A DNA stretch of 64,000 nt from Flavisolibacter longurius (GCA_014163555.1 JACJGO010000019.1:56836-120835); one strand, 5' to 3'. Positions 8,281 to 16,605 are shown, counted from the first letter of the stretch. The notes: a model not told the origin generated them from the sequence alone. Translations and numbers: made by a program.

Positions 8281-8571
8281 ATGGCTAACATACGACACCC
8301 AAACTTTATCCTCGGCGCATTTGCGGTTCTTCTCGGCGCCATTGCACTGGGCTTGCGCACTATATATGGACATGAAACCGCCTCCGTATTGATGATCATT
8401 GCCTTTGGTCTGGGCATTGTTCATTGGATTTGGAGCATTATTGACGTGGCCAACACCGATACATTGCTGGGCAGCCAAAAGAAATTCTGGCTGATAGGCG
8501 TCATTGCCATTCCCATCGGCGGCATGTTTTACTATATCATGCACAGCAAACGAAATACAATCGTTGACTAG
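8281..8571 (+). CDS. Small three-helix membrane protein, PLDc_N-like
   Basis: 96 aa with three hydrophobic segments. The second half (HWIWSIIDVANTDTLLGSQK then FWLIGVIAIPIGGMFYYIMH) resembles the phospholipase D N-terminal membrane domain PLDc_N, which also occurs alone in small proteins. Function unknown. Its stop codon shares a CTAG tetranucleotide with the stop of the convergent kinase gene. Confidence 0.75.
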   Translation: MANIRHPNFILGAFAVLLGAIALGLRTIYGHETASVLMIIAFGLGIVHWIWSIIDVANTDTLLGSQKKFWLIGVIAIPIGGMFYYIMHSKRNTIVD

Positions 8572-10022
8572 TCGGTAGCTGTTACAGCCGGGAAACTGAT
8601 GGTAAACGTAGTGCCTTGTTGCATGACGGAGCTAACATCAATATTGGCCCGGTGCGACTGCAGAATATTTAGTGTTGCGGCCAGTCCCAACCCCATTCCA
8701 TTTCGCTTGGAGGTGAAATAAGGTTCAAATAACCGGGAAATGTTTTCCTCCGGTATCCCGCAGCCATTGTCACGTATCGTTACCACATGCATGTCCTTGG
8801 AGGAATCAATAGTGATGCTAAGAATTCCTTTGTCGGGTTCCATGGCCTCCACTGCATTGATGATAATATTCAGGAAGGCTATGCGCAGTTTTTCCTTGTT
8901 GGCCATAATGGTACAGGGAACATTGGCATACCGGATCTGCATATTAATGCGTTGCAGGGTAATGCGGTCAAGGGCTTCTGCAATGGCCTCATCCATGACA
9001 GATTGCAGGGGATGATTTTCAAATGTCAATTCGGTTGGACGGGCGGTGTCCAGCAACTCGGTTATAATGTCGCCGATCCGTTTGCTGTTTCGCTGGATAA
9101 TATCAAGGAAAAGACTGTTTTCATCGGTATCATTGCTTTCACCATGGGTTAATTGCTCCACCGACATGTTGATGTTGTTCAGCGGGTTTCTCACCTCGTG
9201 AGCCAACGTACGAACCAGGCGGCCCGTTGCCCCCAGCTTTTCCACCATCAGGTTTGCTTTTTCGGCCCGCCGAAGATTGGTAATGTCGTGTATTAAACCC
9301 TGGAACTGGTTTTCCTGGTCAACCGTTGCGGTAACAGAGAGAACGCAGGACCGCTTATCATTGTCTTTTGTTTGAATCTCCACTTCCATATCGGCTACCT
9401 GGCCTTCAGTCTCCATTTGCGACCGCAGTACAGTGGCGTCATTTTCATCACTGATCAGGTCATACATGGAGAGTTTGGTCAATTCATCCTTTGTGTATCC
9501 CAATAGGGTAGAAGTGGCCGGGTTGCAGTCAAGCACCTGAAGCGACCTGTCGGCAATAAAAACGGCATCTTTAGAAAGCTCAAAAATGCTGCGGTACTTA
9601 AGTTCATTGGCCCGCAAGGCTTTCAGGTACGATGTGCGTTCCAGAGAGTACCGGATACAACGCTCCAGTTTTTCCGTGGTCAGTTCGGTCTTGATCAGGT
9701 AATCGGTGGCCCCCATTTGCATGGCCTCCACATCAACAGTTTTGTTGCCTTTACCTGTCAGCAGTACAATAGGTTCTTCTGCACCAATTCGCACAGCTTC
9801 CCGCAGGAAATCAAGCCCCGTTTTGGCACCCAGGCGGTAGTCAACAAAATAAATATCGTAGGATTTGTTTTGCAGCAACTGCACCGCTTCTGCAAACTTG
9901 TAGGACCAATCGATCTTGAGCTTGTATTCCTCGATGCCTTTCATGTAATCGGAGGTGATAAAGAAATCATCTTCATCATCATCAATGATCAATACTTTAA
10001 TCACTTCATCATTCGATGCCAT
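8568..10022 (-). CDS. Hybrid response-regulator/histidine kinase (REC-PAS-HisKA-HATPase)
   Basis: A 484-aa cytoplasmic kinase with no membrane segment. A receiver domain at residues ~8-125 has the acidic pocket DDDEDD and phosphoacceptor Asp61 (FVDYRLG). A PAS domain follows at ~140-255, then the dimerisation domain with the phospho-histidine His275 in LAHEVRNPLNN, and the ATPase domain with N box (NIIINAVEAM), G1 (DNGCGI) and G2 (GMGLGL). The receiver-first order suggests it is an intermediate in a phosphorelay. Three further minus-strand genes follow head to tail (degenerate ATPase-like, NtrC-type activator, RpoN), so sigma-54 control is the likely output. Confidence 0.95.
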   Translation of the reverse strand: MASNDEVIKVLIIDDDEDDFFITSDYMKGIEEYKLKIDWSYKFAEAVQLLQNKSYDIYFVDYRLGAKTGLDFLREAVRIGAEEPIVLLTGKGNKTVDVEAMQMGATDYLIKTELTTEKLERCIRYSLERTSYLKALRANELKYRSIFELSKDAVFIADRSLQVLDCNPATSTLLGYTKDELTKLSMYDLISDENDATVLRSQMETEGQVADMEVEIQTKDNDKRSCVLSVTATVDQENQFQGLIHDITNLRRAEKANLMVEKLGATGRLVRTLAHEVRNPLNNINMSVEQLTHGESNDTDENSLFLDIIQRNSKRIGDIITELLDTARPTELTFENHPLQSVMDEAIAEALDRITLQRINMQIRYANVPCTIMANKEKLRIAFLNIIINAVEAMEPDKGILSITIDSSKDMHVVTIRDNGCGIPEENISRLFEPYFTSKRNGMGLGLAATLNILQSHRANIDVSSVMQQGTTFTISFPAVTATD

Positions 10023-10025
10023 AGG

Positions 10026-10511
10026 CTATACTACTTTACCGGGTAAGGAAACAGAAAAAATACAACCGCTGGATTTGAAAGCATTGATCGAGAGATAACC
10101 TTTGTTCTCTTCTACGATGGCTTCCAGTTTTTCCAGAAGGTCTTTATTGGTTTCTGCCCAATTGGTACACGGAATTATGTTTGAATTGAATTGAATGGTA
10201 AAATAATGGTGTCCGAACACCTTCTCCTGCAAGGATGAATCTATCGCACAACTGATGTGCAGGTAAAGCGTTGTAACCTCGCCCTTTTTCTGCAGGATCA
10301 TTTGTAAAAGCGACCGAAACAGGTTTTCAAAATCTTTCTCCCTGCCAGATAACAACGGAAGGTCATCGCAGCGAAGCACAATTTTGCTGCGCTCCTCTGC
10401 ATCAAGGCTGTTCAGAATCTTTTGTAAAACAATATTGGCATTGATCCAGCCGGCCAAAGGTGTTGCGATGCTTATTCGTTCAGTGGATGGTACTGATGGT
10501 AAGTCGGACAT
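10026..10511 (-). CDS. Degenerate HATPase-like protein between kinase and activator
   Basis: 161 aa from ATG at 10511 (MSDLPSVPSTERIS); a TTG three codons upstream is also in frame. It looks like a worn-down GHKL ATPase domain: DFENLFRSLLQMILQKKG sits where an N box would be, and the end (GYLSINAFKSSGCIFSVSLP) matches the terminal strands of such domains. No G1 or G2 glycine motifs are visible, so ATP binding is doubtful. It ends 3 bp before the kinase gene and starts 16 bp after the activator gene, so it is part of the operon. A regulator or scaffold for the kinase is inferred. Confidence 0.75.
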   Translation of the reverse strand: MSDLPSVPSTERISIATPLAGWINANIVLQKILNSLDAEERSKIVLRCDDLPLLSGREKDFENLFRSLLQMILQKKGEVTTLYLHISCAIDSSLQEKVFGHHYFTIQFNSNIIPCTNWAETNKDLLEKLEAIVEENKGYLSINAFKSSGCIFSVSLPGKVV

Positions 10512-10527
10512 AGCAAACAAGAACAGC

Positions 10528-12048
10528 TTACTGATTATTAAATTCCTGGTATTGCTTCATTTTGTTATAAAGCGTTTTCCGGTCGATGTTCAGCAGCTTG
10601 GCCGCTTTGCTTTTGTTGAAATTTACCTTTTTCAGGGCTTTCAGGATCATCTCGTATTCCGCATCAATGCTGGCACCTTTTAAAGAGGTCTCTGATAAGC
10701 CGCGCTGGGGCTCGTCATCCTCCGAGGCTGCAGCAGGCATCATCGGTGCCGGTGAAAACGAATTGGTAACCGGTTCTGGTTGCACCTGTTTATCAAACTG
10801 CAGCTTATTGAAGTTTGAAATTTCAAATGGCAATGCACTAGGCTCAATTTCTTCACCGTCGGAGAGAAGCGTGGCTCTTTTAATCACGTTGCGCAGCTCA
10901 CGAAGGTTACCATACCAAACATACGTGCGGAAGATCTGTTCTACTTCGGCGCTCAGGCGTTTGATATTTTTACCCAACTCGCGGTTGGTTTGGTGCAGGA
11001 AGTGATTGGCAAAAAGGAGCACATCGTCCGGACGCTGACGCAGTGGTGGAATATCGATACTAAACTCATTAAAGCGGTGATAAAGATCTTCTCGGAACTT
11101 ACCCCGGCGAACGGCATCCCACAGCCTTTCGTTGGAGGCAATGATAATACGAACATCCAGTTCAATATCTTTTAAGCCACCTACACGACGCATTTTACGC
11201 TCCTGCACAACACGCAGCAGCGATACCTGAATGTCATAAGAAAGGTTGGCGATTTCATCCAGGAAGATGGTACCGCCATTGGCCATTTCAAAACTGCCCA
11301 CCTTTTGGTTAAGGGCGCCGGTAAAAGAACCTTTTTCATGACCAAACAGTTCGCTGCCGGCAAGTTCTTTTGAAAGCGCACCGCAATCGATAGCGACAAA
11401 CGGTTTTGATTTGCGTTTGCTGCGCTTGTGTATTTCCTGGGCGATGGCTTCCTTACCGGAGCCGCTTTCGCCGTGAATGATAACGGTATAATTGGTAGGA
11501 GCCACCAGGTCTATCTGCTGCAACAACTGGCGGAAGACCGGCGTATCGCCAAAAATATAATCGCCGGAAATGGTAATAGCGGGGCCTTTGTCTTTGCTTT
11601 CCTGCGTGGCTGGAGCAGAACTGCTGGCCGCTTTTGCCGGTTCGGCCTGCGTGTTTCTTTCCTGGCGAACAGGTTCTCTTTCCTCGGCCGGTGTTTCCAG
11701 TGCCTTTTTGATGGTTACCAAAATTTCGTCAGGGAATAAAGGCTTGGTGATATAATCAAATGCACCCATCTTCATTACTTCCACCGCAATCTTAATATCA
11801 CTGTAACCGGTCATGATAATCACTGGCACATGCAGGTAGCGCTCCTTGATTTTGCCAAGCAGCGTGTTGCCTTCCATGTCTTCCAGGCGGAAGTCACACA
11901 TGACCAGGTCAGGTTGTGTTTCATCTAATAATTCCAGTGCTTTTTTTCCGCTGTAGGCTTCCAGAACCTCGTAGCCATGGCGGGTTAAAAAGCGTTTTAA
12001 GAGCATACATATATCCCGGTCGTCGTCAACAATTAAGATGGTTTGCAT
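10528..12048 (-). CDS. NtrC-family sigma-54-dependent response regulator
   Basis: 506 aa with three domains. The receiver domain (1-120) has DDD at 8-10 and phosphoacceptor Asp52. The AAA+ domain (~160-395) shows Walker A GESGSGKE at 193-200, the sigma-54 contact loop as GSFTGA at 240-245 (the usual form is GAFTGA), Walker B GGTIFLDE, and REDLYHRFNEF with arginine-finger residues. The C-terminal Fis-type HTH (~465-506) contains KSKAAKLLNIDRKTLYNKMK. A proline/glutamine-rich linker of ~60 residues precedes the HTH. The product activates sigma-54 promoters; RpoN is encoded next to it and the likely kinase pair is downstream. Confidence 0.96.
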   Translation of the reverse strand: MQTILIVDDDRDICMLLKRFLTRHGYEVLEAYSGKKALELLDETQPDLVMCDFRLEDMEGNTLLGKIKERYLHVPVIIMTGYSDIKIAVEVMKMGAFDYITKPLFPDEILVTIKKALETPAEEREPVRQERNTQAEPAKAASSSAPATQESKDKGPAITISGDYIFGDTPVFRQLLQQIDLVAPTNYTVIIHGESGSGKEAIAQEIHKRSKRKSKPFVAIDCGALSKELAGSELFGHEKGSFTGALNQKVGSFEMANGGTIFLDEIANLSYDIQVSLLRVVQERKMRRVGGLKDIELDVRIIIASNERLWDAVRRGKFREDLYHRFNEFSIDIPPLRQRPDDVLLFANHFLHQTNRELGKNIKRLSAEVEQIFRTYVWYGNLRELRNVIKRATLLSDGEEIEPSALPFEISNFNKLQFDKQVQPEPVTNSFSPAPMMPAAASEDDEPQRGLSETSLKGASIDAEYEMILKALKKVNFNKSKAAKLLNIDRKTLYNKMKQYQEFNNQ

Positions 12049-12159
12049 GTGAATTTGGTGTATTGTTTAAAATGTGAAAATAGCTAATTCTAAAGTTTTT
12101 CCATTGGCTGTAGAGTCTGCTTCATTTGTGCATTCTTTCGTGCCGGTTTTTCATTGTTC

Positions 12160-13581
12160 TTATGCCCACAAACCGCGAACATGTGAAACGGGAATCTGCA
12201 GTTGTTCCCTGTATTTGGCAACGGTACGCCGGGCCACGGAAAAGCCTTTTTGCGACAGGATTTTAACCAGTTGCTGATCGGTGTATGGGTTGTGTTTGTC
12301 CTCGCTTTGGATCACTTCTTCAATAGCCGATTGGATTACCCGGTTGCTGATCACCTGTCCTTTTTCATTGGCAATGCCTTCGGTGAACAGGTCCTTCAGA
12401 AGTATCAGGCCGAATGGTGTTTCCGCATATTTATTACACGTAATCCGCGAAACGGTTGAAATATCAACACCCACCATTTCTGCCACATTTTTCAGGATCA
12501 TAGGCTTAAGCAGGTTGATGTCGCCCGTCAGGAAATAATCGTGCTGCAGATGAACAATCGACCGCATGATCTTGAGCATAGTGGATTCCCGCTGCTGCAC
12601 GGCATGGATAAACCATTGCGCCGACTGCAATTTGTTTTTAATGTACTGAACAGCCGATTTGTCGGTTGTTACCTTGGCGTTGTTCTCTGCCATTTCCTTC
12701 CAGCTGGAATTGATGTTCAGGCTTTCGGAACGTTGGCGGTACAACTGTACTTCAATGGAGTCACCGTTGCGGGAAACGATAAAGTCCGGAAGAATGTTCT
12801 GATTGGTATTGACACCTTCCTGCAATTCGCAAACGGGCCGCATTTTCAGGGTTGAAATTAAGGTCAGCACAATCTTCAGCTCTTCCTCATCGATCTTTAG
12901 CTGGGCCTTGATCTTGTCCATATTGCGATGGTGCAGATCGGCAAAATGTTCATCCAGGAGGCGGATGGCTGTTTTTACATCCGGACGCTTGGTGTTCAGC
13001 CGGTAAAGCTGAATCAGCAAGCATTCCTTGATGCTGCGGGCACCAATGCCCACCGGCTCCAGCTTCTGGATCTTTTCCAGGATAACCAACAGGTCATCGG
13101 CTTCTATCCATTTGTTCTTTTTAAAAGAGATGTCCTCGGCCAGCGATTCCAGCGATTGTTCCATCAGGCCGCATTCGTTTAAGGAATCGATGATAAACTC
13201 TGCCATCTCAATTTCGGCTTCATCTGCTGATACCAACTGAAACTGTTCTTTCAGCGAACTGCGGTAATCGAAGCTGCTGACGATAGGACGTTCCGGAAGT
13301 TTGTCGTTGTGCAGGTACGACCCGTACTCTGCTTTGTAATCCGGAATGTCATCATAAATAAACTCCTCCCAGTCCTGATAATCCTGTACCGAATCTTTGT
13401 TGTACTTATCGGCCTCCGTCTCAAAATCATTTTTCTGATCTTCCAACAAAGGATTGTCTTCCATTTCCTGCTGAATGCGTTGCTCCAGTTCCAGCGTGTT
13501 CAGATGAAAAAAATTGAGCAGTTGAATCTGTTGCGGCAAAATTTTCAGCCGCTGTTTCTGTGCTAAGTGCTGATTGATCAT
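12160..13581 (-). CDS. rpoN: RNA polymerase sigma-54 factor RpoN
   Basis: Sigma-54, which binds -24/-12 promoters and needs an AAA+ activator. The start at 13581 (MINQHLAQKQRLKILPQQIQ) gives 473 aa; the frame is open further only to a TTG. Region I is glutamine/leucine rich as expected (QQIQLLNFFHLNTLELEQRI). It is followed by an acidic region II, the core-binding region, an HTH and the C-terminal RpoN box ARRTVAKYREQL near the end. It is the last upstream member of a minus-strand sigma-54 block. The gap to the next activator gene is 111 bp. Confidence 0.96.
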   Translation of the reverse strand: MINQHLAQKQRLKILPQQIQLLNFFHLNTLELEQRIQQEMEDNPLLEDQKNDFETEADKYNKDSVQDYQDWEEFIYDDIPDYKAEYGSYLHNDKLPERPIVSSFDYRSSLKEQFQLVSADEAEIEMAEFIIDSLNECGLMEQSLESLAEDISFKKNKWIEADDLLVILEKIQKLEPVGIGARSIKECLLIQLYRLNTKRPDVKTAIRLLDEHFADLHHRNMDKIKAQLKIDEEELKIVLTLISTLKMRPVCELQEGVNTNQNILPDFIVSRNGDSIEVQLYRQRSESLNINSSWKEMAENNAKVTTDKSAVQYIKNKLQSAQWFIHAVQQRESTMLKIMRSIVHLQHDYFLTGDINLLKPMILKNVAEMVGVDISTVSRITCNKYAETPFGLILLKDLFTEGIANEKGQVISNRVIQSAIEEVIQSEDKHNPYTDQQLVKILSQKGFSVARRTVAKYREQLQIPVSHVRGLWA

Positions 13582-13742
13582 GGTGATGATTTTGGCGCAC
13601 ACCTCGTAAGACAACTGTGGCTCCAAACTGTGGAAGTTTTGTAAAAATCTTTTTTTGTTATGATAACCAATTAGTTATCCATGCATCTTTTCTTGGTTGT
13701 ATAAAAGCAGCCGTTTTTGGAAAAGCAAACCCATCCTTGGGT

Positions 13743-13758
13743 GTAGAAGCATTTCTAC
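13743..13758. repeat. Small hairpin upstream of rpoN
   Basis: GTAGAA and TTCTAC flank GCAT, inside a looser GGGT...ACCC pairing. It lies about 160 bp upstream of the rpoN start. There is no T-run, so it may be a leader hairpin or an operator. Confidence 0.25.
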
Positions 13759-13788
13759 GAAATTACCCACCACACGGAGTTTGCCAAA

Positions 13789-13818
13789 AATAAAAGCGCC
13801 CCTGTTTAGGGACGCTTC
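13789..13818 (-). terminator. Terminator for the 69-aa ORF
   Basis: Read on the minus strand, AAGCGTCCC and GGGGCGCTT form a stem around TAAACA, followed by TTTTATTTTT. It lies just downstream of the stop at 13841 and supports that ORF as a transcribed gene. Confidence 0.75.
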
Positions 13819-13840
13819 GTATTACCATAAAATCGTTTTC

Positions 13841-14050
13841 TTACAGCGAATCATACTCTTTGGGTTTGAACCTGTACTCAAAAAAAGAGGGTACAGGGTA
13901 CGATCGACCCTTCGGATTGTTAGCCGAAGGATCCAACACCCGTTTTTCGGAACGGGGCTGTTTTGCATTCATTGGAACTGTAGGCTTGCTCGCAAGCAAA
14001 AAAGCCATGTTGGTTTTTTCATCTTTGGAAAATGACGACAATTTTGACAT
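13841..14050 (-). CDS. Hypothetical protein, 69 aa
   Basis: A short ORF with no recognised domain (MSKLSSFSKDEKTNMAFLLA at the start, FFEYRFKPKEYDSL at the end). It is mostly polar with no membrane segment. Support comes from the ATG start, a good minus-strand terminator right after the stop, and empty surroundings. An ORF in the opposite frame overlaps but has no terminator. Function unknown. Confidence 0.5.
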   Translation of the reverse strand: MSKLSSFSKDEKTNMAFLLASKPTVPMNAKQPRSEKRVLDPSANNPKGRSYPVPSFFEYRFKPKEYDSL

Positions 14051-14096
14051 AGATTAGAGTTAAGCGCTTGGGTAACATCGAAAAAAACATACCAAA

Positions 14097-14144
14097 AAAA
14101 CCTATGTTTAGGTTTCTGTTTTCCGGTGGAAACAAATAGGTTTT
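14097..14144 (-). terminator. Hairpin with T-run, minus strand
   Basis: AAAACCTAT at 14097-14105 pairs with ATAGGTTTT at 14136-14144, with an inner GTTTTCC/GGAAAC pairing. On the minus strand it is followed by TTTTTTTGG. No gene is visible directly upstream of it, so it may end a short RNA or read-through transcript from the 14.3-14.6 kb ORF. Confidence 0.45.
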
Positions 14145-14226
14145 AGTAGAAGAATTTCCTCAGGGATTGGTCAAAAAGTAGACGTATACAATATTAAGTA
14201 GCTGTTATTATTAACCTTTAATAAAA

Positions 14227-14286
14227 GAAAAAACCTCCTGGAATTCAATCATCACATCCGCCGCATTCTACTACTACCAGGAGGTT
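14227..14286 (-). terminator. Long-loop inverted repeat after the 80-aa ORF
   Basis: AACCTCCTGG at 14232-14241 and CCAGGAGGTT at 14277-14286 are a perfect 10-bp inverted repeat with a 35-nt loop. On the minus strand it runs into TTTTTTCTTTT, so it is a plausible terminator for the ORF ending at 14341. The large loop is unusual. Confidence 0.5.
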
Positions 14287-14340
14287 AACTTTCTTGCTGC
14301 CTTTCTCTGTACCATTTGTCTTCTGTTGTGCAAGTCCTTT

Positions 14341-14583
14341 CTAAAGTTCATCCACCCGGTTTTCGCCGCTCAGATGCGGGTCGCTTTGTGATGGGGTGTT
14401 TACAATTTTGTTTTCGCTTTGCGTGTTTACAACTACTTTTTCATCCATCCGGCTATCGGAAGGGTTGGTTTCCGCCAGCGCATCATCACCGCCTTCCCTG
14501 CGGGGAGTTTGGTCCGGCCTTGTTTCAAAGGTCGATGCGGTGTTGTCTTTTTTATTTTTGGGGTCTCGTGGATCGGTATTCAT
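14341..14583 (-). CDS. Small polar hypothetical protein, 80 aa
   Basis: Highly hydrophilic product rich in D, E, N, T, S, P and R (MNTDPRDPKNKKDNTASTFE at the start), with no hydrophobic stretch, likely disordered. No family is recognised. A minus-strand inverted repeat with a T-run follows about 55 bp downstream. It lies next to the envelope-stress operon at 14.8-15.9 kb and has a composition similar to the 63-aa ORF near ligD. Confidence 0.5.
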   Translation of the reverse strand: MNTDPRDPKNKKDNTASTFETRPDQTPRREGGDDALAETNPSDSRMDEKVVVNTQSENKIVNTPSQSDPHLSGENRVDEL

Positions 14584-14762
14584 ACTATCGGTAATTAACG
14601 GTGTACTGTAATACAGACTAAAAACGTACCCAATTTTTCCCTCTTAGGATGACTGTTTTGAAGTGACTATTTTCCTCAATTGACCCGGGAAAGGGAAATC
14701 CCTTCCACAGCAAAAAACTTTAGAACTGTAAGTGATATTGATTTGATCCCTACAATTTTGTA

Positions 14763-15275
14763 TTAGAAATTATTCTCCCTGAACGTTGGCGAAGGCGTAG
14801 CGATAGTGCCCTCTGTGGCCTTGGCAGCCGCTGCTTTTTCTACCATTTCCTCTTTGTTCTGCTTCGATTTTTGCATCATCTTTTCCAACTTCGTAGCTGT
14901 GTCGTTCCAGAATTTGGCAATGGCTGCCCGCTGCTCCTCGGTGATGAGGTGCGAAACATAATTCTTGGTGACAAAAGGAATGACTGTTTTTGTCCAAACG
15001 CTGGTGCGGTTGGGGATGAATAGGCGAAGGATATAGTCCAGCACAAAGTTGATGGCAAAGTTGAGGGTCGGGCTGTTCTTGTCGGCTCTGGTAAAGAAGG
15101 CCCTGGCTTTTTCCTTTACTTTTTTAATCGGATTCAGTTTGTCCTTAATGCCTTCCTTCACACCGCTCATATCTTCTTTCAGCGTCAGTTTCAGAGCAGC
15201 CAGGTGAACGGCCAGTCTTTTTTCTTCCGCTTCCAGATCTTCGTATGTTTTAATTGCTTTGCTGTTGTTGTTCAT
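14763..15275 (-). CDS. Hypothetical protein, third gene of YtxH/Holin-X operon
   Basis: 170 aa from the ATG at 15275 (MNNNSKAIKTYEDLEAEEKR); the frame is open further upstream, but that part overlaps the previous gene. The first ~45 residues are a charged helix, the middle has a moderately hydrophobic helix (NFAINFVLDYILRLFIPN), and the last ~60 residues are a likely coiled coil followed by an alanine/threonine tail. It overlaps the upstream gene by 26 bp, a sign of translational coupling. Homologues usually sit beside Holin-X-like genes. Function unknown, probably membrane-associated. Confidence 0.75.
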   Translation of the reverse strand: MNNNSKAIKTYEDLEAEEKRLAVHLAALKLTLKEDMSGVKEGIKDKLNPIKKVKEKARAFFTRADKNSPTLNFAINFVLDYILRLFIPNRTSVWTKTVIPFVTKNYVSHLITEEQRAAIAKFWNDTATKLEKMMQKSKQNKEEMVEKAAAAKATEGTIATPSPTFRENNF

Positions 15276-15609
15276 AAACCTTACTGATAATAGCGTTACG
15301 AATAGCAGGAACAATCACTTTTTTGCGCAGGGCGAAAATGACGGCAATAAGCACCAGGAAAAAACCGGCTACGCATAAAAAACCCAGGGCAGCACTGTCA
15401 AGCACATCGGCCAGCCACCAGGCAATTCCATGAAAAAGAAAGATCAGAAAAAAGATGGCGAGTAGAAAGGCTGTGATGCCGATGGTTACGCCTGCAGCCG
15501 CGTTGGAAGCCCCTTTCGTGGCCTTTACTTTGGCCAGGTGTACCGACGATTGAACATAGTCGTTCAGGTGGTCTTTCAACTGACCGGTTTTGGTTTTCAT
15601 TTCATCCAT
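15250..15609 (-). CDS. Holin-X-like (DUF1469) membrane protein
   Basis: 119 aa with an N-terminal amphipathic part and two transmembrane helices (about residues 40-65 and 75-95; GVTIGITAFLLAIFFLIFLF and AALGFLCVAGFFLVLIAVIF). This matches the Phage_holin_3_6 / actinobacterial Holin-X family, which is chromosomal in most bacteria and not phage-derived. It is the middle gene of a three-gene operon with a YtxH protein. The family is linked to envelope stress by gene context; no lysis role is implied. Confidence 0.88.
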   Translation of the reverse strand: MDEMKTKTGQLKDHLNDYVQSSVHLAKVKATKGASNAAAGVTIGITAFLLAIFFLIFLFHGIAWWLADVLDSAALGFLCVAGFFLVLIAVIFALRKKVIVPAIRNAIISKVYEQQQQSN

Positions 15610-15660
15610 ACTGTTCTAAATTAAAGAAAAAAAGAAGCAGGCCAGATGACCTGCTATGCA

Positions 15661-15918
15661 TTAACTGTAGCTTTCCCCGATCTCGCTGTAGCGATCCGAC
15701 GTGCGGGAAGCCAGGTTTGCACCTTTGCGGCTTAGGTTTCCAACACTTTCTTTCGCACTGGTAAACAGGTCGCCAAGGGAATTGCCCCAGCCACCAGCGG
15801 TAGTGGCAATACGTTTACGGGTATCCTGGCCGGTTTCAGGAGCCAGCAGCATGCCAATGGCTACTCCAACAGCGGCAGCGCCAACCAAACCTACTATCAA
15901 CTTTGTTCTGTTACTCAT
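15661..15918 (-). CDS. YtxH-domain general stress protein
   Basis: 85 aa: an N-terminal transmembrane helix with small residues (LIVGLVGAAAVGVAIGMLLA) followed by APETGQDTRKRI, the classic YtxH motif, and a helical polar tail. In Bacillus and others YtxH proteins are general-stress membrane proteins. It is first in the operon with the Holin-X-like and coiled-coil genes (51-bp gap to the next). Confidence 0.9.
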   Translation of the reverse strand: MSNRTKLIVGLVGAAAVGVAIGMLLAPETGQDTRKRIATTAGGWGNSLGDLFTSAKESVGNLSRKGANLASRTSDRYSEIGESYS

Positions 15919-16097
15919 ATCGATTGGTTTTAAATGATGAATAGTTGTACAACCAATTTAAATAATCGTACCAACAAAGCGGGGAGCCCTGAAAAATGGT
16001 TGAGTTTTGAAAACGGTTTCCACTTATTTTTACCAAGCCATGCTCTTTGGATGTGATTGGTATGATAATTACAGAAATAAGGCATTGCTGACGAGCC

Positions 16098-16442
16098 ATG
16101 ACCACAAGAAAAAAGGTATTGATTATTGATGACGAAGTAGACCTGTGTCTGCTGATGCGAACATATTTTCTTCGAAAGAATTACGAAGTCTATATTGCCC
16201 ATACACTGGCCGATGGTATGTCGCGGCTGAACGCCAACACGCCTGATTTTTTATTTATCGATTATAACCTGCCGGATGGCCTGGGGTGGGACAAGCTACC
16301 CGAAATGTACAAGCAACATCCCGAAGTGCAGTATCACCTGATCAGCGCATTCCGTCCCACCATGCCCGAAGAACTGGATGGCGCCAAACTCACTATCTGG
16401 GAAAAACCCATTAGCCTGAAATCGCTGGATAACTTTTTTTAA
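16098..16442 (+). CDS. Single-domain response regulator
   Basis: A stand-alone receiver domain of 114 aa. Acidic pocket DDE near residues 11-13, phosphoacceptor Asp in FIDYNLPDG, conserved Ser in HLISAF and Lys in WEKPIS. No output domain, so it probably works by protein contact or as a phosphorelay intermediate. No kinase is adjacent; the sigma-54 kinase block lies 3 kb away on the other strand. Period-7 repeats begin at its stop codon. Confidence 0.93.
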   Translation: MTTRKKVLIIDDEVDLCLLMRTYFLRKNYEVYIAHTLADGMSRLNANTPDFLFIDYNLPDGLGWDKLPEMYKQHPEVQYHLISAFRPTMPEELDGAKLTIWEKPISLKSLDNFF

Positions 16443-16477
16443 TAGCGAGTAGTGAGAGGTGAGTAGCAAGTAGCACC
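16443..16477 (+). repeat. Period-7 degenerate repeat, left arm
   Basis: Five consecutive 7-mers of the type TAGYGAG start at the stop of the receiver gene. The right arm at 16560-16594 is made of the reverse-complement unit. See the matching finding. Confidence 0.8.
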
Positions 16478-16559
16478 TTAGAGGGAAAGTCTTCCCTATA
16501 TTTCAATGATTTGTAATTGAAGATTGCTTGCCAACGATAATGTCCCGAAAAATTAACGT

Positions 16560-16594
16560 CTACTCGCTACTCGCTACTTACAACTCGCTATTCC
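16560..16594 (+). repeat. Period-7 degenerate repeat, right arm, abuts sucC promoter
   Basis: Five 7-mers of the type CTACTCG, complementary to the left arm at 16443-16477. It ends 3 bp before the sucC -7 box. Confidence 0.8.
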
Positions 16595-16597
16595 ACC

Positions 16598-16605
16598 TAT
16601 CTTTG
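16598..16605 (+). promoter_or_regulatory. sucC promoter, -7 element TATCTTTG
   Basis: Exact match to the Bacteroidota -7 consensus TAnnTTTG, 21 nt before the sucC ATG. The predicted leader is about 17 nt. Confidence 0.7.

Noticed and set aside
13697..14035. 112-aa plus-strand ORF
   Set aside because: No domain, and it lies opposite the 69-aa minus ORF, which has its own terminator.
15250..15609. Prophage lysis gene because of the holin family name
   Set aside because: Part of a YtxH stress operon; no phage genes around.
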